Notes: generated by a model not told the origin, from the sequence alone. Shown: positions 1-12,800, counted from the stretch's first letter. The stretch is DNA of 64,000 bases from Dryomyza anilis (GCA_951804985.1 OX638130.1:100003700-100067699), one strand, 5' to 3'. A program made the numbers and translations.

Positions 1-1510
1 TTTTTAATTTATTGTTTTGTTTGCGGTTTTTGTTGCTGTTGTATTTTTTACAATTAATTTTAATTTTATTTAATACAATCATTTTAAAATGTAATACGTT
101 TTAACTGCTTTTGTTGCTGCTATTTTAAACATGTTCGCATTTGTTTTTACTACGTTTATACTGCACGATTTTGTAACTGCTTTTATTTAGCAGCTACGTC
201 GTCTGTATGCACTTCGTAACTGTATCTGTAACTTCGTCTTCGTTCAACTGTCTGTAGGCACTATTTTCTTAGAAAAAAATCCTATATTCTTTATTTTATT
301 TTTTTTAACTATTTTGTTTTTTTTTTTTAGTTTAAGTTTTAAAATTTTTACTTTTCATAGATTGCAGTTAAATTTAAATACTTTCTTTTAAACTAATTTA
401 GTTTTGTTTGTTTGTTGTGTTTAATTAGTAAGTTTTATGCTTTTTGAAACTCTTTCGTTTTTGTTTTTCTTATTATTTTTGTTTTTACCTCCTTTGTTAG
501 CAGTAATTAATAAACTTAAGTTTAACACTAAACTTATGCTTAATTGATTTTTAAGTATTTTTCACTTAATTCTTTTTACTTAATTTAATTATTTTTTTTT
601 ATTTAAATGTTAAAAATGTAGCTTAAACAACAAATACTATACAAATTGTCAATTAACTTAAATACTTTAAACTTTCAATTACATTTAAAACTAATGCAGT
701 ATTTAAAAAGTTAAAATTAACAGTGTTTTTTATTTTGTTTTGTTTTCATTTCATTTATTAAAGTTTTTTTTTTTTTCTTATAATTTTACTTTTTAAATTT
801 TTTTTATATTAATTTTAAATTTTTAACTTTTAGACGGTGGATTGTTTGCAGCGTAAAATCATTTGCATGAATTTCACTTTTTGATAAAAAGTTTTCTCTT
901 TTATAATTTCTTCATTTATACCACATTATTTGACAACTAGATGGCGCGCAGCAGCACAGATATGTTTCTTTTGCTCTTATACCCCTCTCTGCCCTATTAT
1001 TTTATTTTATTAATTATTTACAATTTTTATTATTAATATTATTTTTTGTATAAATTGCATTTATATTTGTTAAATATTTTTTTTGTGTGCTTTTTATTAT
1101 TATAAATTGAAAAAAATTATATAAAGAAATTATTTTGTATTATTATAAGTGATTTTTGTTATATGTTATAGTTTTTGTTTGTTTCTTTTTTTTTTGTTGT
1201 GTGCTGAGATCATCATTTTTAACCATTTTGCAATATTTCAAAAAAATATAAATGCAATTTATACTTATCGTTCAATGTTGGTAGCAGCGTTTTGCGGACG
1301 TGTTTCAGTTTTCTTTATGTAAAATGTAAAATTTTAAAATAAAATTTAAATAACTATTAAAGAAACAAATTCTTTTATATCTCGTTATAGGTTTGAACAT
1401 TATATTAAGCCTCTATTTTGAAAAAAAAAAAATACTAACGAAAATTTTTACAAACAAATTTTAAATGTTAATTTTTTCTCAACATAAATATATATTTTTT
1501 GAATTTATAG
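1..1510. other. AT-rich non-coding DNA
   Basis: Poly-T and poly-A tracts and TTTTATTT-type low complexity, with no frame that resembles a protein. It lies downstream of sd on its strand. The one less AT-rich patch is at about 935-1000 (acaactagatggcgcgcagcagcac); I cannot assign it. Confidence 0.6.
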
Positions 1511-1511
1511 A

Positions 1512-1600
1512 TATACCGTCGTTGTAGAAGAAAAAGTCACCAAATGAATTTCTTCTTAAATCGATTTATTGATTTTGTGCATTTATTTTTGTTATCTTTC
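1512..1600 (+). repeat. Fragment of the TATCGTCGTTGTAG inverted-repeat element
   Basis: The start ataccgtcgttgtagaagaaaaagtcaccaaatg matches the terminal repeat of the complete copy at 20511-20773. No matching right end was found nearby, so this is a one-ended or decayed copy. Confidence 0.6.
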
Positions 1601-1689
1601 TATTGACAAAGTCGCAGTTTTTCCAAGTTAGGTAGTTTTAATGAAAGAAAAAAAATGTTAAAAATCCCTATATCGTCCAATGACTTCTA

Positions 1690-4600
1690 CGAGTTTTTGT
1701 TGAGTGCCCAATATATTAGACAAATATTATTTTTTTTTATTAAAATACTGTTTTTTTTTGGCAAAAGTTCCCCTTAATAAATTGAAAAATTTCGTTGAAA
1801 TTCAAAATTGTACATGCAGTTTAACTGTTGTAGCACGAGAACAGTTCAATATTGAAAAATTTGCTCTCATTTAAAAGGTAATGAATTGCCCTTTTAATGG
1901 TTTAATCGTTTTTAAAATGATGGTCCGAAAGTTTTAAAACCAATTTTGGTGGTCAGCACATCATTTTTTGAATTTTTTAAACCAGTGCAAAATTGCGCAG
2001 AAAACAAGTTCATACTATTAATGAATTTGTTCATCGATTTTATGAATTTGTTATTACGACTCAATCAATCACTAAATTCATCCTATTTATGAATCGTTCA
2101 TAAAACCCTAATGAAAAAGTTTATAATATTGATGAACGCATTCATAATATTTATGAAAAATTTCACTATTTAAAATAAACTATTTAACTATTTAAAAATA
2201 AAACAAATCTATTTTTTTTTGTTAGTTTAACTGAATACAAAAATGTTGCATTTCTACGAAAGTTTTTAATTTATTAAGGGGTAGTTGAACTGTCAAAAAT
2301 ATATATTTTTTAATTAAACAAGAAACAAGTGAAAAATATTTTTGGACATAGAACATAAGTGCGAAATAGTAAATCTCAAAAAACGATTTGACATAGGAAT
2401 ACCGATATACACTACGAATTTGAAAGAAAATCCCTATGTAGCATAACTTTTAGAAATTTTGAATATATCTTAATTAAAAAACTAAAGTCTTTTTGATTTT
2501 CGAAACTTAAGGTGCTGTCCAAAATATTAATAAATATCAAAATGTTTCGGAAGACGACAACAAAGATTTCTGGTTCAAAGTAAAACATATTTTCATTTAT
2601 AACATCTTCAATTATAATTTTTAACAATCATAAATTAAATAACACTGTACCTATTGGATATAGAAACGATATCGCACTCTTAAAAACTATATTTTGTGAA
2701 TTTCTTAATTATGAAAAATATAAAAAAACATATATTGGATATGTGCCGGCTTTCGTTCGAATTCCAATCGAATTTAATATAAAACTTGTAAACAAACGAT
2801 TTGAATTCGATGTCACAATACACATAATTGTTTTCCAAACAAATTGAAATCGTTCAAAGCAAAGCAAACGGATTGAATTCATTTGAAAAAAAAAATGTTG
2901 TAACCAGACATCGAATTCAAAAACGATTTTATATGAAATTCGCCCTATACCTTGAATTTTCAAAATGTTACTTGATGAATTTGACTTTTCTATAACAACG
3001 TTATATTTTATAATTTTTCTAAAAGTATTGAAAATATTGTGTTTTCTCGTTTTCTTGAATAACTACTATAAAATAGTTTAATCTCGTTGTTTTTTTTTTA
3101 TTTCTCGTTTAATCAGTATTTTGACATAATACGATATTTTAATATTTATCGCATCGAAATCTGAATATTTATCGAAGTAATATCGAACTTTTAATATTTT
3201 TTGGTTCAAGAAAAACATTTCAAAAGAATGTATCGATATCTTTATTCTCGCATTGATCTTGTAACGATATCGAAACGAAAGTCATACTGAGTTGAATTAA
3301 ATATAACGGCATGTACAATATAGATTCGAATTTGTATCGAAATTGTATTGAAATTTCAATTCATCCGAATTTATTTCTTGCAGTTCCAGTATTTGATTTT
3401 TTACTAAAATAAAAGAAAACAAAATATATCAATCGAATTTAATAACGTTCATGTTTTCTACAACACAATCAATTCGAGTTTTGTTGTAAAATATTTGAAT
3501 TTAGCTGGAAACTGAATTTCGAAAGATGGTAAGAATTGCACATCTTTTTTTATATAAGTCGATGGTGCTGATTTTTACAAATTTACGCAATGTGTTCAAG
3601 TTTTTTATCTGAATTTCACAAATTTGTTTTGTTTTTTTATTTTTTAATTCAAAGTCAGCACCATCAAGTTCTATAAAAAAAGAGAATTTTATGTTCAAAG
3701 AAATAAGCATTTGTTTCTTTGAACACAAAATTCTAATATTTTTGAAATAAATTTAAAAATATTGAAAAATTAAAAATATACCGAGACCAAATATTCGGCA
3801 GGTTACTGGGTGAATATCCACATATTTCAGGCAAAAGTGCAGTTTGCTAGCATATTTTACGCAGACACAGCATGTAGTTTGTTTTTGAACAAAAACACCA
3901 GTCTTTCTACAGCAGGTTTAAAGCAGGCAATATGCATGTTTAACAACTAGCACATGCCACGAGCAGATTTATGGAATCTTTTTGAAATTCTATTTGAATT
4001 AGGATGCCTTGAAGCATATTTTCAGCAGAATTTCGGAAGCCAGTTGTCGGCAGATAAATGATTTTTTTTTATTAATTTTCAGAATAGCTGCTACACGGCA
4101 GATTTTTTGGCATATCAAGGCAGCCCGCTTCACACTGTCGACGGCGTTTAATAATATTATATGAAAAATATTTCATTTGCCTGATTCACAGCAGTTTTTT
4201 GTAATACAACAGTAGCTGGTTCAACAAGTGGTAGAAGAAATATATACTTCAAAAATATACTTTAAATTTATTCAGCTTTCTGGCAAACCAGACTTATATT
4301 GAATACGAAGCTGCCTTCACATTCCTATAACCTGCTGTTTACCGTTATGTTGTAGGGCAGACAACAGAATAGTTTTGCTACAAACTTCACCTATGTCTGC
4401 CGGAAACCTGCCGAAAATCACTTGATTTCCATCTAAGAAAAAATGTCTGGTATTTTACAAGAATATTTTTGGCATATTTCCGGAAAACACACAGAATATA
4501 GAATATTTTGGGAAATGTTTAGCAGGACTGCTTGTTATCCAAAATCCGCCTTTGTCTGTCGAAAAAAACTTTTCGACTCTGCCAAAAATGTTGTCTCTGG

Positions 4601-4790
4601 CAGCTTGAAAGCTGCTGAGTTTGACTGTTTGTTGTCCACCTATTAACTGCCGCATATTTTGTCTGGGGTCTATTCACAAAAGAACCTATTTTTGTCCAAA
4701 CTTATCTCCAGAAACAAAAAAAAATGTTATGGCCTTATAAATTGGGTTTTAAAAGTATATCAGCATTGTCGAAATAAAACTAACCAAATA
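1690..4790. other. Non-coding DNA with decayed repeats
   Basis: No gene seen. 2040-2160 carries ATTCATAATATTTATGAA-like palindromic units shared with 27.2 kb and 50 kb. 2769-2815 and 2907-2942 form an imperfect inverted repeat (cgaattt..ataaaa..cgatttgaattcgatgt), probably an old MITE. 3830-4680 holds a degenerate 'gcaggt/ctgccgaaa' repeat, noted separately. Confidence 0.5.
4380..4680 (+). repeat. Dispersed repeat with CATATTTCCGGAAAACACACAG core
   Basis: The segment around 4470-4520 (ggcatatttccggaaaacac acag) recurs at 13495-13560 and 23375-23470, each followed by an (a)atggaa.attttggga stretch. The shared neighbourhood extends to cctttgtctgt and tgtctggtgg in the 4.5 and 23.5 kb copies. 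This points to a three-copy family of unknown type. The small ORFs on both strands here are not conserved between the copies. Confidence 0.55.
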
Positions 4791-4795
4791 CCCGA

Positions 4796-4922
4796 TAGAA
4801 ATTAAGCTAAGGTCATGATCGGAAATCATCATTGTATGTTAACATTGTCATATCCCGACCAGTTACATTAACAACATGATCTGTTGATGATCATGTCTTC
4901 TGTAATAGGGTTAATTTCTACT
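4796..4922. repeat. MITE-like element with TAGAAATTAA ends
   Basis: The left end atagaaattaa and the right end ttaatttcta are inverted. The inside has ATGATC-rich palindromic sequence (ggtcatgatcggaaatcatc; gatgatcatgtc). A related stretch lies at 57560-57790 (gtagaaattgtaatatggtcatg; aacatgatcatgtcttg), and another begins near 63950. Confidence 0.5.
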
Positions 4923-4939
4923 CGAGTATTATTCAAAAA

Positions 4940-5605
4940 CATATTTTACACGTGTTTTGAATAATATTGTAAATACAAGTTGATGAATTTTAGATCAAAC
5001 ATGTGATATATTAACATGTTTTCGTATTGGTTTCAAATATAGCACAGGTTTCGGACAATTGTTCTTGGGAAAATTATTTCGCAAGACAATTCTTATTAAG
5101 CAGACAATTCTTTTCCAAGACTATTTTCTCTAGAGAAAACTTTTCCGTCAGACAATTCTTCTTCGGACAACTTTTCCAATGCTTCCTAAAGACAATTCTT
5201 ACACGATGTAAAATATACAAAAATTATAATCAAATTTCAATAGAATTTTGTATAAAAATGTACATTCAATCGATTTTTTTCACTATAAAAAATTGTTTTT
5301 CGGAGACCGTCGGATATAACAGGATTTTTGTAAACCTATTATTGAAATTTTTAAAAAGAATTTGGTAACTTTTGTTTATATACAACAACGATATATTCAA
5401 ATCGCTGATTCGATTTCGAAGTTTTGAATTCGTTTAATTCAAATTCAAAATCGATTGAGCCCGAAAATGTATATCAAAAATCATTAAAAATAATATTTTC
5501 TTAAAAAAAAAACAAAAATTTAACAAAATTTAAATAACCTCTCATTTTTTAAACTATTTTTACCTACGTCCGTTACTTGTTTTTTTTTGTTTTGTTATTT
5601 TTGCT
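4940..5605 (-). other. Probable 3' UTR of sd and DNA beyond it
   Basis: AT-rich sequence follows the TAA at 5606. No strong AATAAA on the minus strand lies close by, so the transcript end cannot be placed. The plus-strand frame here (CAAGACAATTCTT-like repeats around 5070-5200) is a short degenerate repeat, not a gene. Confidence 0.35.
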
Positions 5606-6691
5606 TTAATTACGCTCACAACCATCACTCGTCACATTTGTCGTCGCCGTTGCCACCATTGCCGCCGCCATATTGACGCGCCGCCGCATATACTCGCTGT
5701 CGGCGGCCGTCGCTGCCATCGGCAGCAGACTTTTGCCCATGTGACTGAGATTGAGCGCCGCACTCTCGGCGGCAACACTCGTGTATTCGTGCGCCGAAAG
5801 TTTTAGAAACTGTTCATAGGCGCAGAGACGCGTAGGCGATGTAGGCGTCGTTAGTATATCGTTGCTGACAGCAATATTGCTGCTACTGTTGGAAATGTTG
5901 CTGCTGCTGTGAAACAATTTGGTCGCATGATAGGGCGGTGGCGGTTCTGTATTATGCGTTGCTGTTGCTGACATTTCATGCTGCGCCAGACTGCAATGCA
6001 TATGCAATTTGTTGCTGCTGCTGTGATGTTGCTGATGCATGTTGTTGTTGCTGCCGGCAAGTTGTATAATATTGCTTAAGCTATGACCGCTGTGACTAAG
6101 TCGATGTTGCTGTTGTAAATGTTGCTGCTGCTGATGATGATGTTGCTGTTGTTGTTCATGATGTTGCTGCTGTTGTTGTTGTTGTTGCTGCTGTTGAATT
6201 TCCAAAGCCTCTGTTGCTGCAAAAAGCTCTGCATTTTGTTGTTGCTCAACAACAACATCATCGATAACAACACCAACAGCTGCTGCGGCAGCAACTGTTG
6301 CCAATTGTTGCTGACTTGGCGGTGCTACTGGTGGCGATGTTGGCGATTGTTTGATTATTGTTGCTGTTGCTAGATTGCTATCGCTGCTGCTCACATTCTG
6401 ACAATCGTTGTTGCTGCTGCGCATATAGTTGTTGCTACTGTTTGTGTTGCTGCTGTTGTTGTTATTGTTAATGTGCTGCTGTTGATTGCTGCTGCTGTCC
6501 GCATCGGCAGCAATGGCAGCAATAACACGTATACTGCCAACAGTTGCTGTTGTTGTCTCAGCATTGCATCTATTGCTATTGTTGTTGCTGCTACTGCTAT
6601 ATTCTGTTGCTGCTGCTTCTTCTTCTATTGCTACTGGACGTTGCTGCTGCTGTTGTTGTTGTTGTGGTGGTGGTTGCTGTTGCAGCTCATG
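5606..6691 (-). CDS. sd: Candidate stop-codon readthrough extension of Scalloped, 361 codons
   Basis: The frame of sd continues past its TAG stop without another stop for 361 codons, to TAA at 5608-5606. The first codons read HELQQQPPPQ. Next come Gln, Glu/Ala, Ser/Asn and Asn-rich stretches up to an in-frame Met at 6424. The next 272 residues mix Ala, Gln and His runs with non-repetitive sequence. That part contains PPPPYHATKLF (PPPPY at 5944-5930) and a final 70 residues including SPTRLCAYEQFLKLSAHEY and SEYMRRRVNM. Base composition is far richer in GC than the flanking AT-rich DNA. The CAG runs alone could keep the frame open by chance, but 5606-6000 is not repetitive. Alternatives are a translated 3' UTR ORF starting at 6424, or a CAG-rich 3' UTR with no product. 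Confidence 0.6.
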   Translation of the reverse strand, partial: HELQQQPPPQQQQQQQQRPVAIEEEAAATEYSSSSNNNSNRCNAETTTATVGSIRVIAAIAADADSSSNQQQHINNNNNSSNTNSSNNYMRSSNNDCQNVSSSDSNLATATIIKQSPTSPPVAPPSQQQLATVAAAAAVGVVIDDVVVEQQQNAELFAATEALEIQQQQQQQQQQQHHEQQQQHHHQQQQHLQQQHRLSHSGHSLSNIIQLAGSNNNMHQQHHSSSNKLHMHCSLAQHEMSATATHNTEPPPPYHATKLFHSSSNISNSSSNIAVSNDILTTPTSPTRLCAYEQFLKLSAHEYTSVAAESAALNLSHMGKSLLPMAATAADSEYMRRRVNMAAAMVATATTNVTSDGCERN

Positions 6692-6805
6692 CTATTCCTT
6701 TATCAGCCGATATATATGATGAGTGGCGCCGCTGTTCTGCGCAGCCACCTCAAAGACGTAGGCTATGCAGAGAAGCGTTTCCTGCGTTTCGCGCGCTTGC
6801 ATTAC
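6692..6805 (-). CDS. sd: sd last exon: C-terminal 37 codons and TAG stop
   Basis: The acceptor is tctcgtttaccag. It encodes [20 protein letters not shown] and [17 protein letters not shown], then TAG at 6694-6692. The ending HHIYRLIKE is the normal C terminus of fly Sd. The stop is followed by a C (TAG C), a context that is comparatively leaky. The exon continues without interruption into a long in-frame open region, described separately. Confidence 0.97.
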   Translation of the reverse strand, partial: VMQARETQETLLCIAYVFEVAAQNSGATHHIYRLIKE

Positions 6806-9800
6806 CTGGTAAACGAGATAGTAATTTAGTTATTTTATAGGTTTTCTATTAGAAATTTTAAATATAAACAATTTTAAAAGCATTTAAATTGCAAAACCAC
6901 AGAGGAAGGTTAGATCAACGGTGTTATTCTAAAGTGGGGACATTTTGATAGTAAAGACATAACCGATTACGTTCATTTTCAATACCAGTTAGAGTAGTTA
7001 CACCGATCTAGCATTTGTTGCTTTTTTGTAATCGTGATTTCAAACAGACACACACAAACATAAATCGCCTTTTTCTGTGTGTTACAAACGGATGATCTAA
7101 TTTCACTATTAAAATGCACTTATCACACTCATTTTAAACCGTTCTGAGGAATTGTTTAATCTTTCGTTTTTTTCCTAAATCATTTTGCTTTTTATGCTAT
7201 AGATTTAAACTTTCTATAAAACCTACCTGTAAGATTGTAAAGTTCTCCAGCACACTGTTCATCATATATCGTTCAGGTAGATTCTTCAGCTTTTGTATAA
7301 AGTTGATCATGTACTCGCACATCGGCGATTTGTGAATGCGGTACACGAAGCGTCCGTTCTCCAGACGCGAGTATTCGGTTTCGACCTTCTCGACCACCTG
7401 CTTGCCGAAGGAGCAGACTTTCGTAGAGCAGACCAGCACGACGTTTTCATTGCTTTCGTATCTGTGGCGAAAGAGTGAAAGGTATAGTGATGAAGAATAT
7501 TAGTCAAGCTCAATAGAGAGCGAGAGAGAGATAAGAATATACTTACTGGCTGGTAACACCATAGAAATCACCCGTCTCCGTGCCCGTTATTTCCGTATTC
7601 AGATCGGCCCAACACTTGACCAAGTAGAACGCATTCTGTGGACCCTTGTCGTACAGATCTTTCAGACCGCCGGATTTCTCAGGGAATTTATCGGAGATTT
7701 GTCGTATGTCAACAGTCTGTGTGAAAGAGAGAATGTTTTGAATATCAATTTATGTACATAATCCGAAGACAATGTTCACACTTACCTCTAACAAGGGATC
7801 GGTATAGGATGGCTTACCGCCTAACTGTACAAACAAGTGCCGGTGATACTGGAATAAGAAAATACATTATATTAGTTTTACAAAAATTGAAATTATTTCC
7901 GATTATTTCAAACAAGTTTTCTATTAATATTGGCTCAATATTGGAATTTGGTTTCTTCGATATACATCGAAAACTCTTGAGAGAAATACGAGGAATTATC
8001 CAGATTTAAACAGATAAGTAATTAAAGAATACATAAAATATATAACCAAACGGATGAAATGTAATATATTTTACGAGATACGTTAAAGATTTCGATCTAT
8101 TTGATGATTTTAAATATTGTTCTCTTAAGTAATATAAATTAGTATCAGGAGAATTATATCCCTCATCAGACCTGTTTGACATCCTTTTAAAATTCTACAT
8201 TTTTCGAACTTACGATTTCCTCTCTTTGGATTTCCATGAACGCGGAGAATTCAAGCAGGCGGAATTTGTGCGTCGCTATCGCTCTGCCCTCCCAGGGTAG
8301 CTGTGCGGGCGGAAGTCCTGCTTCGATTTCGCCAGACACAGCTGTCGATGGTTTGCCGGCGGGATATGGTGGTTGTGCGAATGGCTTGATGCTGTAATCG
8401 TAAAAACTGCGGTCAATGAAATATATTAAAATAAATCGCATGGTCTGAGAATGTTGATTAACTTACTCTTGTGAAGTGCTGGGTTGCAAACCGGGTTGCC
8501 AGAATTGCTGTACGACGAAGAAAGAAACAAAGAGAGAGAGAAATAATGAGAGTTAGAACAGATACAGTTTATATGAGTATTTGCATAATGATTATAATAA
8601 TTAAAATGATATTTGATATTTATATAATGAGAATAATGTCAAAAAGCAAGTTTACAATGATCGGCAAATGTACATGTGTGAACATAATGAGAGCGAAAGA
8701 GAGATGTATGTAGGGAGCGAACGAACGAGCTTTAAGCTAATAGAGAGAGCTTATGCTGCATTACATTTTTCCGACTTGAAGCTGACTTAACTCTATAAAA
8801 AGCTTTTATACACTGAACAGCGCTAGATATGAGCTTTAAAAGGTGGCGAGCTTATAGAGAGAGAGAGAGAGTTTATAATGTTGGAGCTTACTACAATAAT
8901 ATTTCCTAGATGTTTATTTATCATATACTATAAAATGGCTTAAATACAATGACTATGTTTTGTACACGTGAAATGAGCGCAAATGAGACAGAGAGAGAGG
9001 AGTAAAGCAATTTATAGTTACAGCAAAAGAGAGAAAGAGCTTTCTATCAATGTATACATAAAAAGCACACATTTAAAAATAACTTTCAGCAAGCTTTTAC
9101 AAAGCTTTCAATGCAGTTGACAATGAGCAAAATGAGAGCGCATGTGCTTTTGGGAGAGGTGGGACCCGGAAAACCAAAGCACACAACAAATACGACAAAA
9201 ATGCAGCAAAAACAATGCTTACGCCTGGATAAAGCGGTGGATGTTGCGTCAGGGCGGCATGTTGCGTGTGTGCCTGTTGCAGCCCTGACGCAGCAGCCGC
9301 CGCCGCTGCTGTTGCCATATGATGCTGATGCGCAAGCAATTGATTCGCTTGCTGCGACGAAGACGACGACGACGGAGACTGTTGATGATGATGCTGCTGG
9401 TGGTGGTGGTGATGATGATGAAGGTGCTGTTGCTGCAAATATGGTGACGACGTCAATTGGTGTTGTGACGACAACATATGCGATGACTGTTGCAAATGTT
9501 GCTGCTGGAGGTGCGAGTGTTGCAGTTCTTGCAATTGTTGTTGTTGATGATGATGGTGCGACAGATGCGCAGCCAAATGTGTTGCATCCGGCGGCGACGA
9601 GGAAGAATGTTGTGGCAACCCTGCTGCCGCTGCTGCGGCCAATGCAAAATTTTTGGCTGCCTGCACGGAGACAATTTGTGAGCTGGTCATACCGCTCAGT
9701 GCATGCAATGCCTTCTCTTTTTCTCCGAGTGCGTGCAGAGCGGCTGCATTGACGATGCCGCCACCGCCGTTCGGTTCCTGCACGAATTGAAAGAGAGAGA

Positions 9801-12800
9801 GAGAAAGAGATAGTAGAGAGTGTGGTGTGAAGTGCCTGGAGAGAGGAGACGCGCTCTTGGTTTTTTTCTTTTCAAATTGTTAGTCAAATTTTGATATTTT
9901 TTAAAATTTTATGAATGTTTTTTGCAGCAATTTTTTAATGGTTATGCGTAAATGAATTGGTGAGAATGATACAATAATCGGTGGGAGTAAAAGAGGGTAG
10001 GACTGTGGGAAACGAACTAAATTTACATAAAAAGTCTGCCGAATGGTATAGAATTCACAGAAGTATTTTCATTTAAACTTTTGTAGGAAACATTGACATT
10101 TTTAAGAGTGCGAATTTAATCAGATTACTAAAGACGATGTAATAATGGGTATATGATTTAATTCTGATAAATTAAACTGATATGGTCTGAAGTTGTAAAG
10201 CATAAATGAAGGAATGATTTTGATATCATCTATCCAGAAGTATAAGATTAATGTATTACAAATCAATGACCATTCGAGATTCGGGATGCTTTTCTTTTCT
10301 ATAATATACGAAGATTGATGCTGTGAATGTAAATATAAATTGTGAATGATAGTGCTTGATTCAAAATTATAATGTCGTATATCCTTAAGAAAGCTTATGC
10401 ATATAGGACTTTGAAAATCCGGGGCGACAATGAGTAAATGGCAAAACAAAGTTTTGGAATGAAGGGGAATTCATATAAATGGGGAATTCATAAATATAAA
10501 AGGTTGTCTTTTTCGGATGATCTATGGTGGCCTTGGTTTCTGGAGAACATATCGTCACTGACATGCCAAAGTGGCTAATGTGCATTTTTAAAAATTAGTA
10601 AACTTTATTATTATTACAATTATATGTTATTTATGTTTATTCATTAATTAGCATAACGTATATAAAATATCTTTTGATTTGAACAACTTACTGAATTATA
10701 AATGCTGATTTGGAATGGCTATATCCTGACCAAAACGCAAATCTTTTTCTTTTCTTTACCATAACTATTCATGGGTACAAGATTAAATAGTGATGTGAAG
10801 GCATTAATTGATATTGTTTAAAGCACCTTAAACATTATTTTTCGAATTGATGCCAATCGAAAGGTGAATTAAAAACAAACAATAAATGTCTTTACACGAC
10901 TATTTTATCTTGTACCAGTAAAAAGTAATGACAAAAAAACGAAAAGATTCGCCCTTTTGGCATGACAAGATTTTAAAATTTTCAAATTCTTTTTGTTTTG
11001 TCTTTTGTGGCTAGAAATATCCAACATAACCACACACGATTTAGGAACAGTATACTTGAGGAAAAACTACATTCAAAAATTTAAAAAAAACGCTAATGTC
11101 AAAAATACACATTCGCCCCTTTGGCATGATAGTGACGATATAATTTATAGATTTATTCAATACAAGATTTTTAGAATTTTCAGGAAAATTCTAGATTTTT
11201 AAATAGTTGGAAATGATACAGAAAAGTTTATGTTTATGGGAGATTGTCTAATATTGTGTAATTGAAATAAAATATCTCAATTTCTGTTGCAAATTTCTCC
11301 ATTTCAAATGGAAAGTCTATATTTATTTTTGATTTTCTAAGTTGGAAGTTGTCAAATGCAAATTTTATTTGGAATTTTCTTAATTTGAAATGAAATTCCT
11401 CAATTTTAATTACAATGTTTTTAATTTCGAAACTAAAAAAAACTCAATTTGAATTGGAATTTGAAAAATTTGCAATGAAAAATATAAATTTCATTTGGAG
11501 TTTTATCAATTTCATTGAAAAATCATATTATTATTTTGAATTTTTGGAAATTTCAAATGGAAATATTGTAGACACCAGAGTAATGAAATCGGAAATAAAA
11601 AATAAATAAGTGAAACTATGAAATGTCAACGTTTTTAGTAATATATATTGTACCCATGCAGAAAATACAAACAATACCTAGTACATATACTATTTTCAAC
11701 AATGTAATAAAAAATAAACTTTTTCTAGATCATTTTGTAACATTGAATGCTTTGACTTTTGACTATTTTTCTACTCTCATACACAATCAGCACAAGAAAT
11801 GCCATACCATTCCGAGATGCATTTTCTAGACTCTACTGACCAAAACTTACCACGAGTCAGATATTTTAGCAAAGAATTTAATGCTAGTTTTTATTAAGTT
11901 TGTTTTATTTTACAAATTTTTTGTAATTTTTTTTTTTTTGGTTTAGTTGGCTTTACAAAACAACTCTTTGCTGCGTTTTTAATAAAAATTTTCATTTCTT
12001 TTTCATGAGTGCAAAAATTCCAACTTTGTGAGCAGAAAAATGTAGTGTTGATGGTCACTGGGTGGATGTTGCAAGTGTAAGTAGAACGCAAAGACGTACA
12101 AAAGGATACGGTGGGTTTGAACGAGAGAATAAGAGGGAGTGAGAGAGACAGGTGGTGTGCACACAGGTAGCAATGCCAACTGTGCACTGAACAAGTTTTC
12201 TTTTGTGCCTGACTTTTGCTTTGACCGTTTGACTCTTTAACTGTGCAAAGTAACAACGCGAAAATAATAATAGAAAAAAATAAACAAAAAATAGTAGTAG
12301 AAAAAACTACTATGACTACTCGTACAACTACAAATAGTTAGTGCTACACTTTTATGGTACGGTTTTTGTGTGTGCACTATATTATAAATAAAAACAAAAC
12401 TAAAAATAGAAAAAAGAAAAAAAAAGTAATAGTGAAAAAAAAACATAAAACATTTGAACGTTTTCAAAGGAATAGGAAAAGCGAATTCAGCAGAATTTCA
12501 AAGTACGTTTTCAACACAAAGTGCCAAAGTGCAGCAAAGTAAGATTGAGACAGAATGATTTCGATATAGCGCGCGCGCGACCGAGACAGAACTAATGCAA
12601 AATGCACTAAAGAAAAAGTTGAGTCAAAATAATAAAAAAAATAATTCTAAAGTTTAAGTTTCCCGAAATTGCTTAGCACAAAGTTTTATTGAACTGAAAA
12701 CCCAGCCAGCCTCAATGGCTTTGTCCAGTAGCTCTACACTCAACTCAGTCACAAACTTGGGCAAATACAGCAAATGTTTTTCTGTTTTTTTCTCTTTTAC

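Noticed and set aside
6680..6700. Use of an AG next to the sd stop as a splice acceptor to skip the stop codon
   Set aside because: No pyrimidine tract precedes it; the sequence before is coding exon. Readthrough is the simpler reading.
6119..6840. Several plus-strand frames of 77-118 codons rich in Leu/Cys over the CAG-rich sd 3' region
   Set aside because: They are complements of the Gln/Ala codons of sd and of its in-frame extension; no independent signal.
9111..9752. 213-codon plus-strand frame opposite the sd cassette exon
   Set aside because: Shadow of GC-rich repeats; the minus strand has splice sites and matching phases, the plus strand has none.
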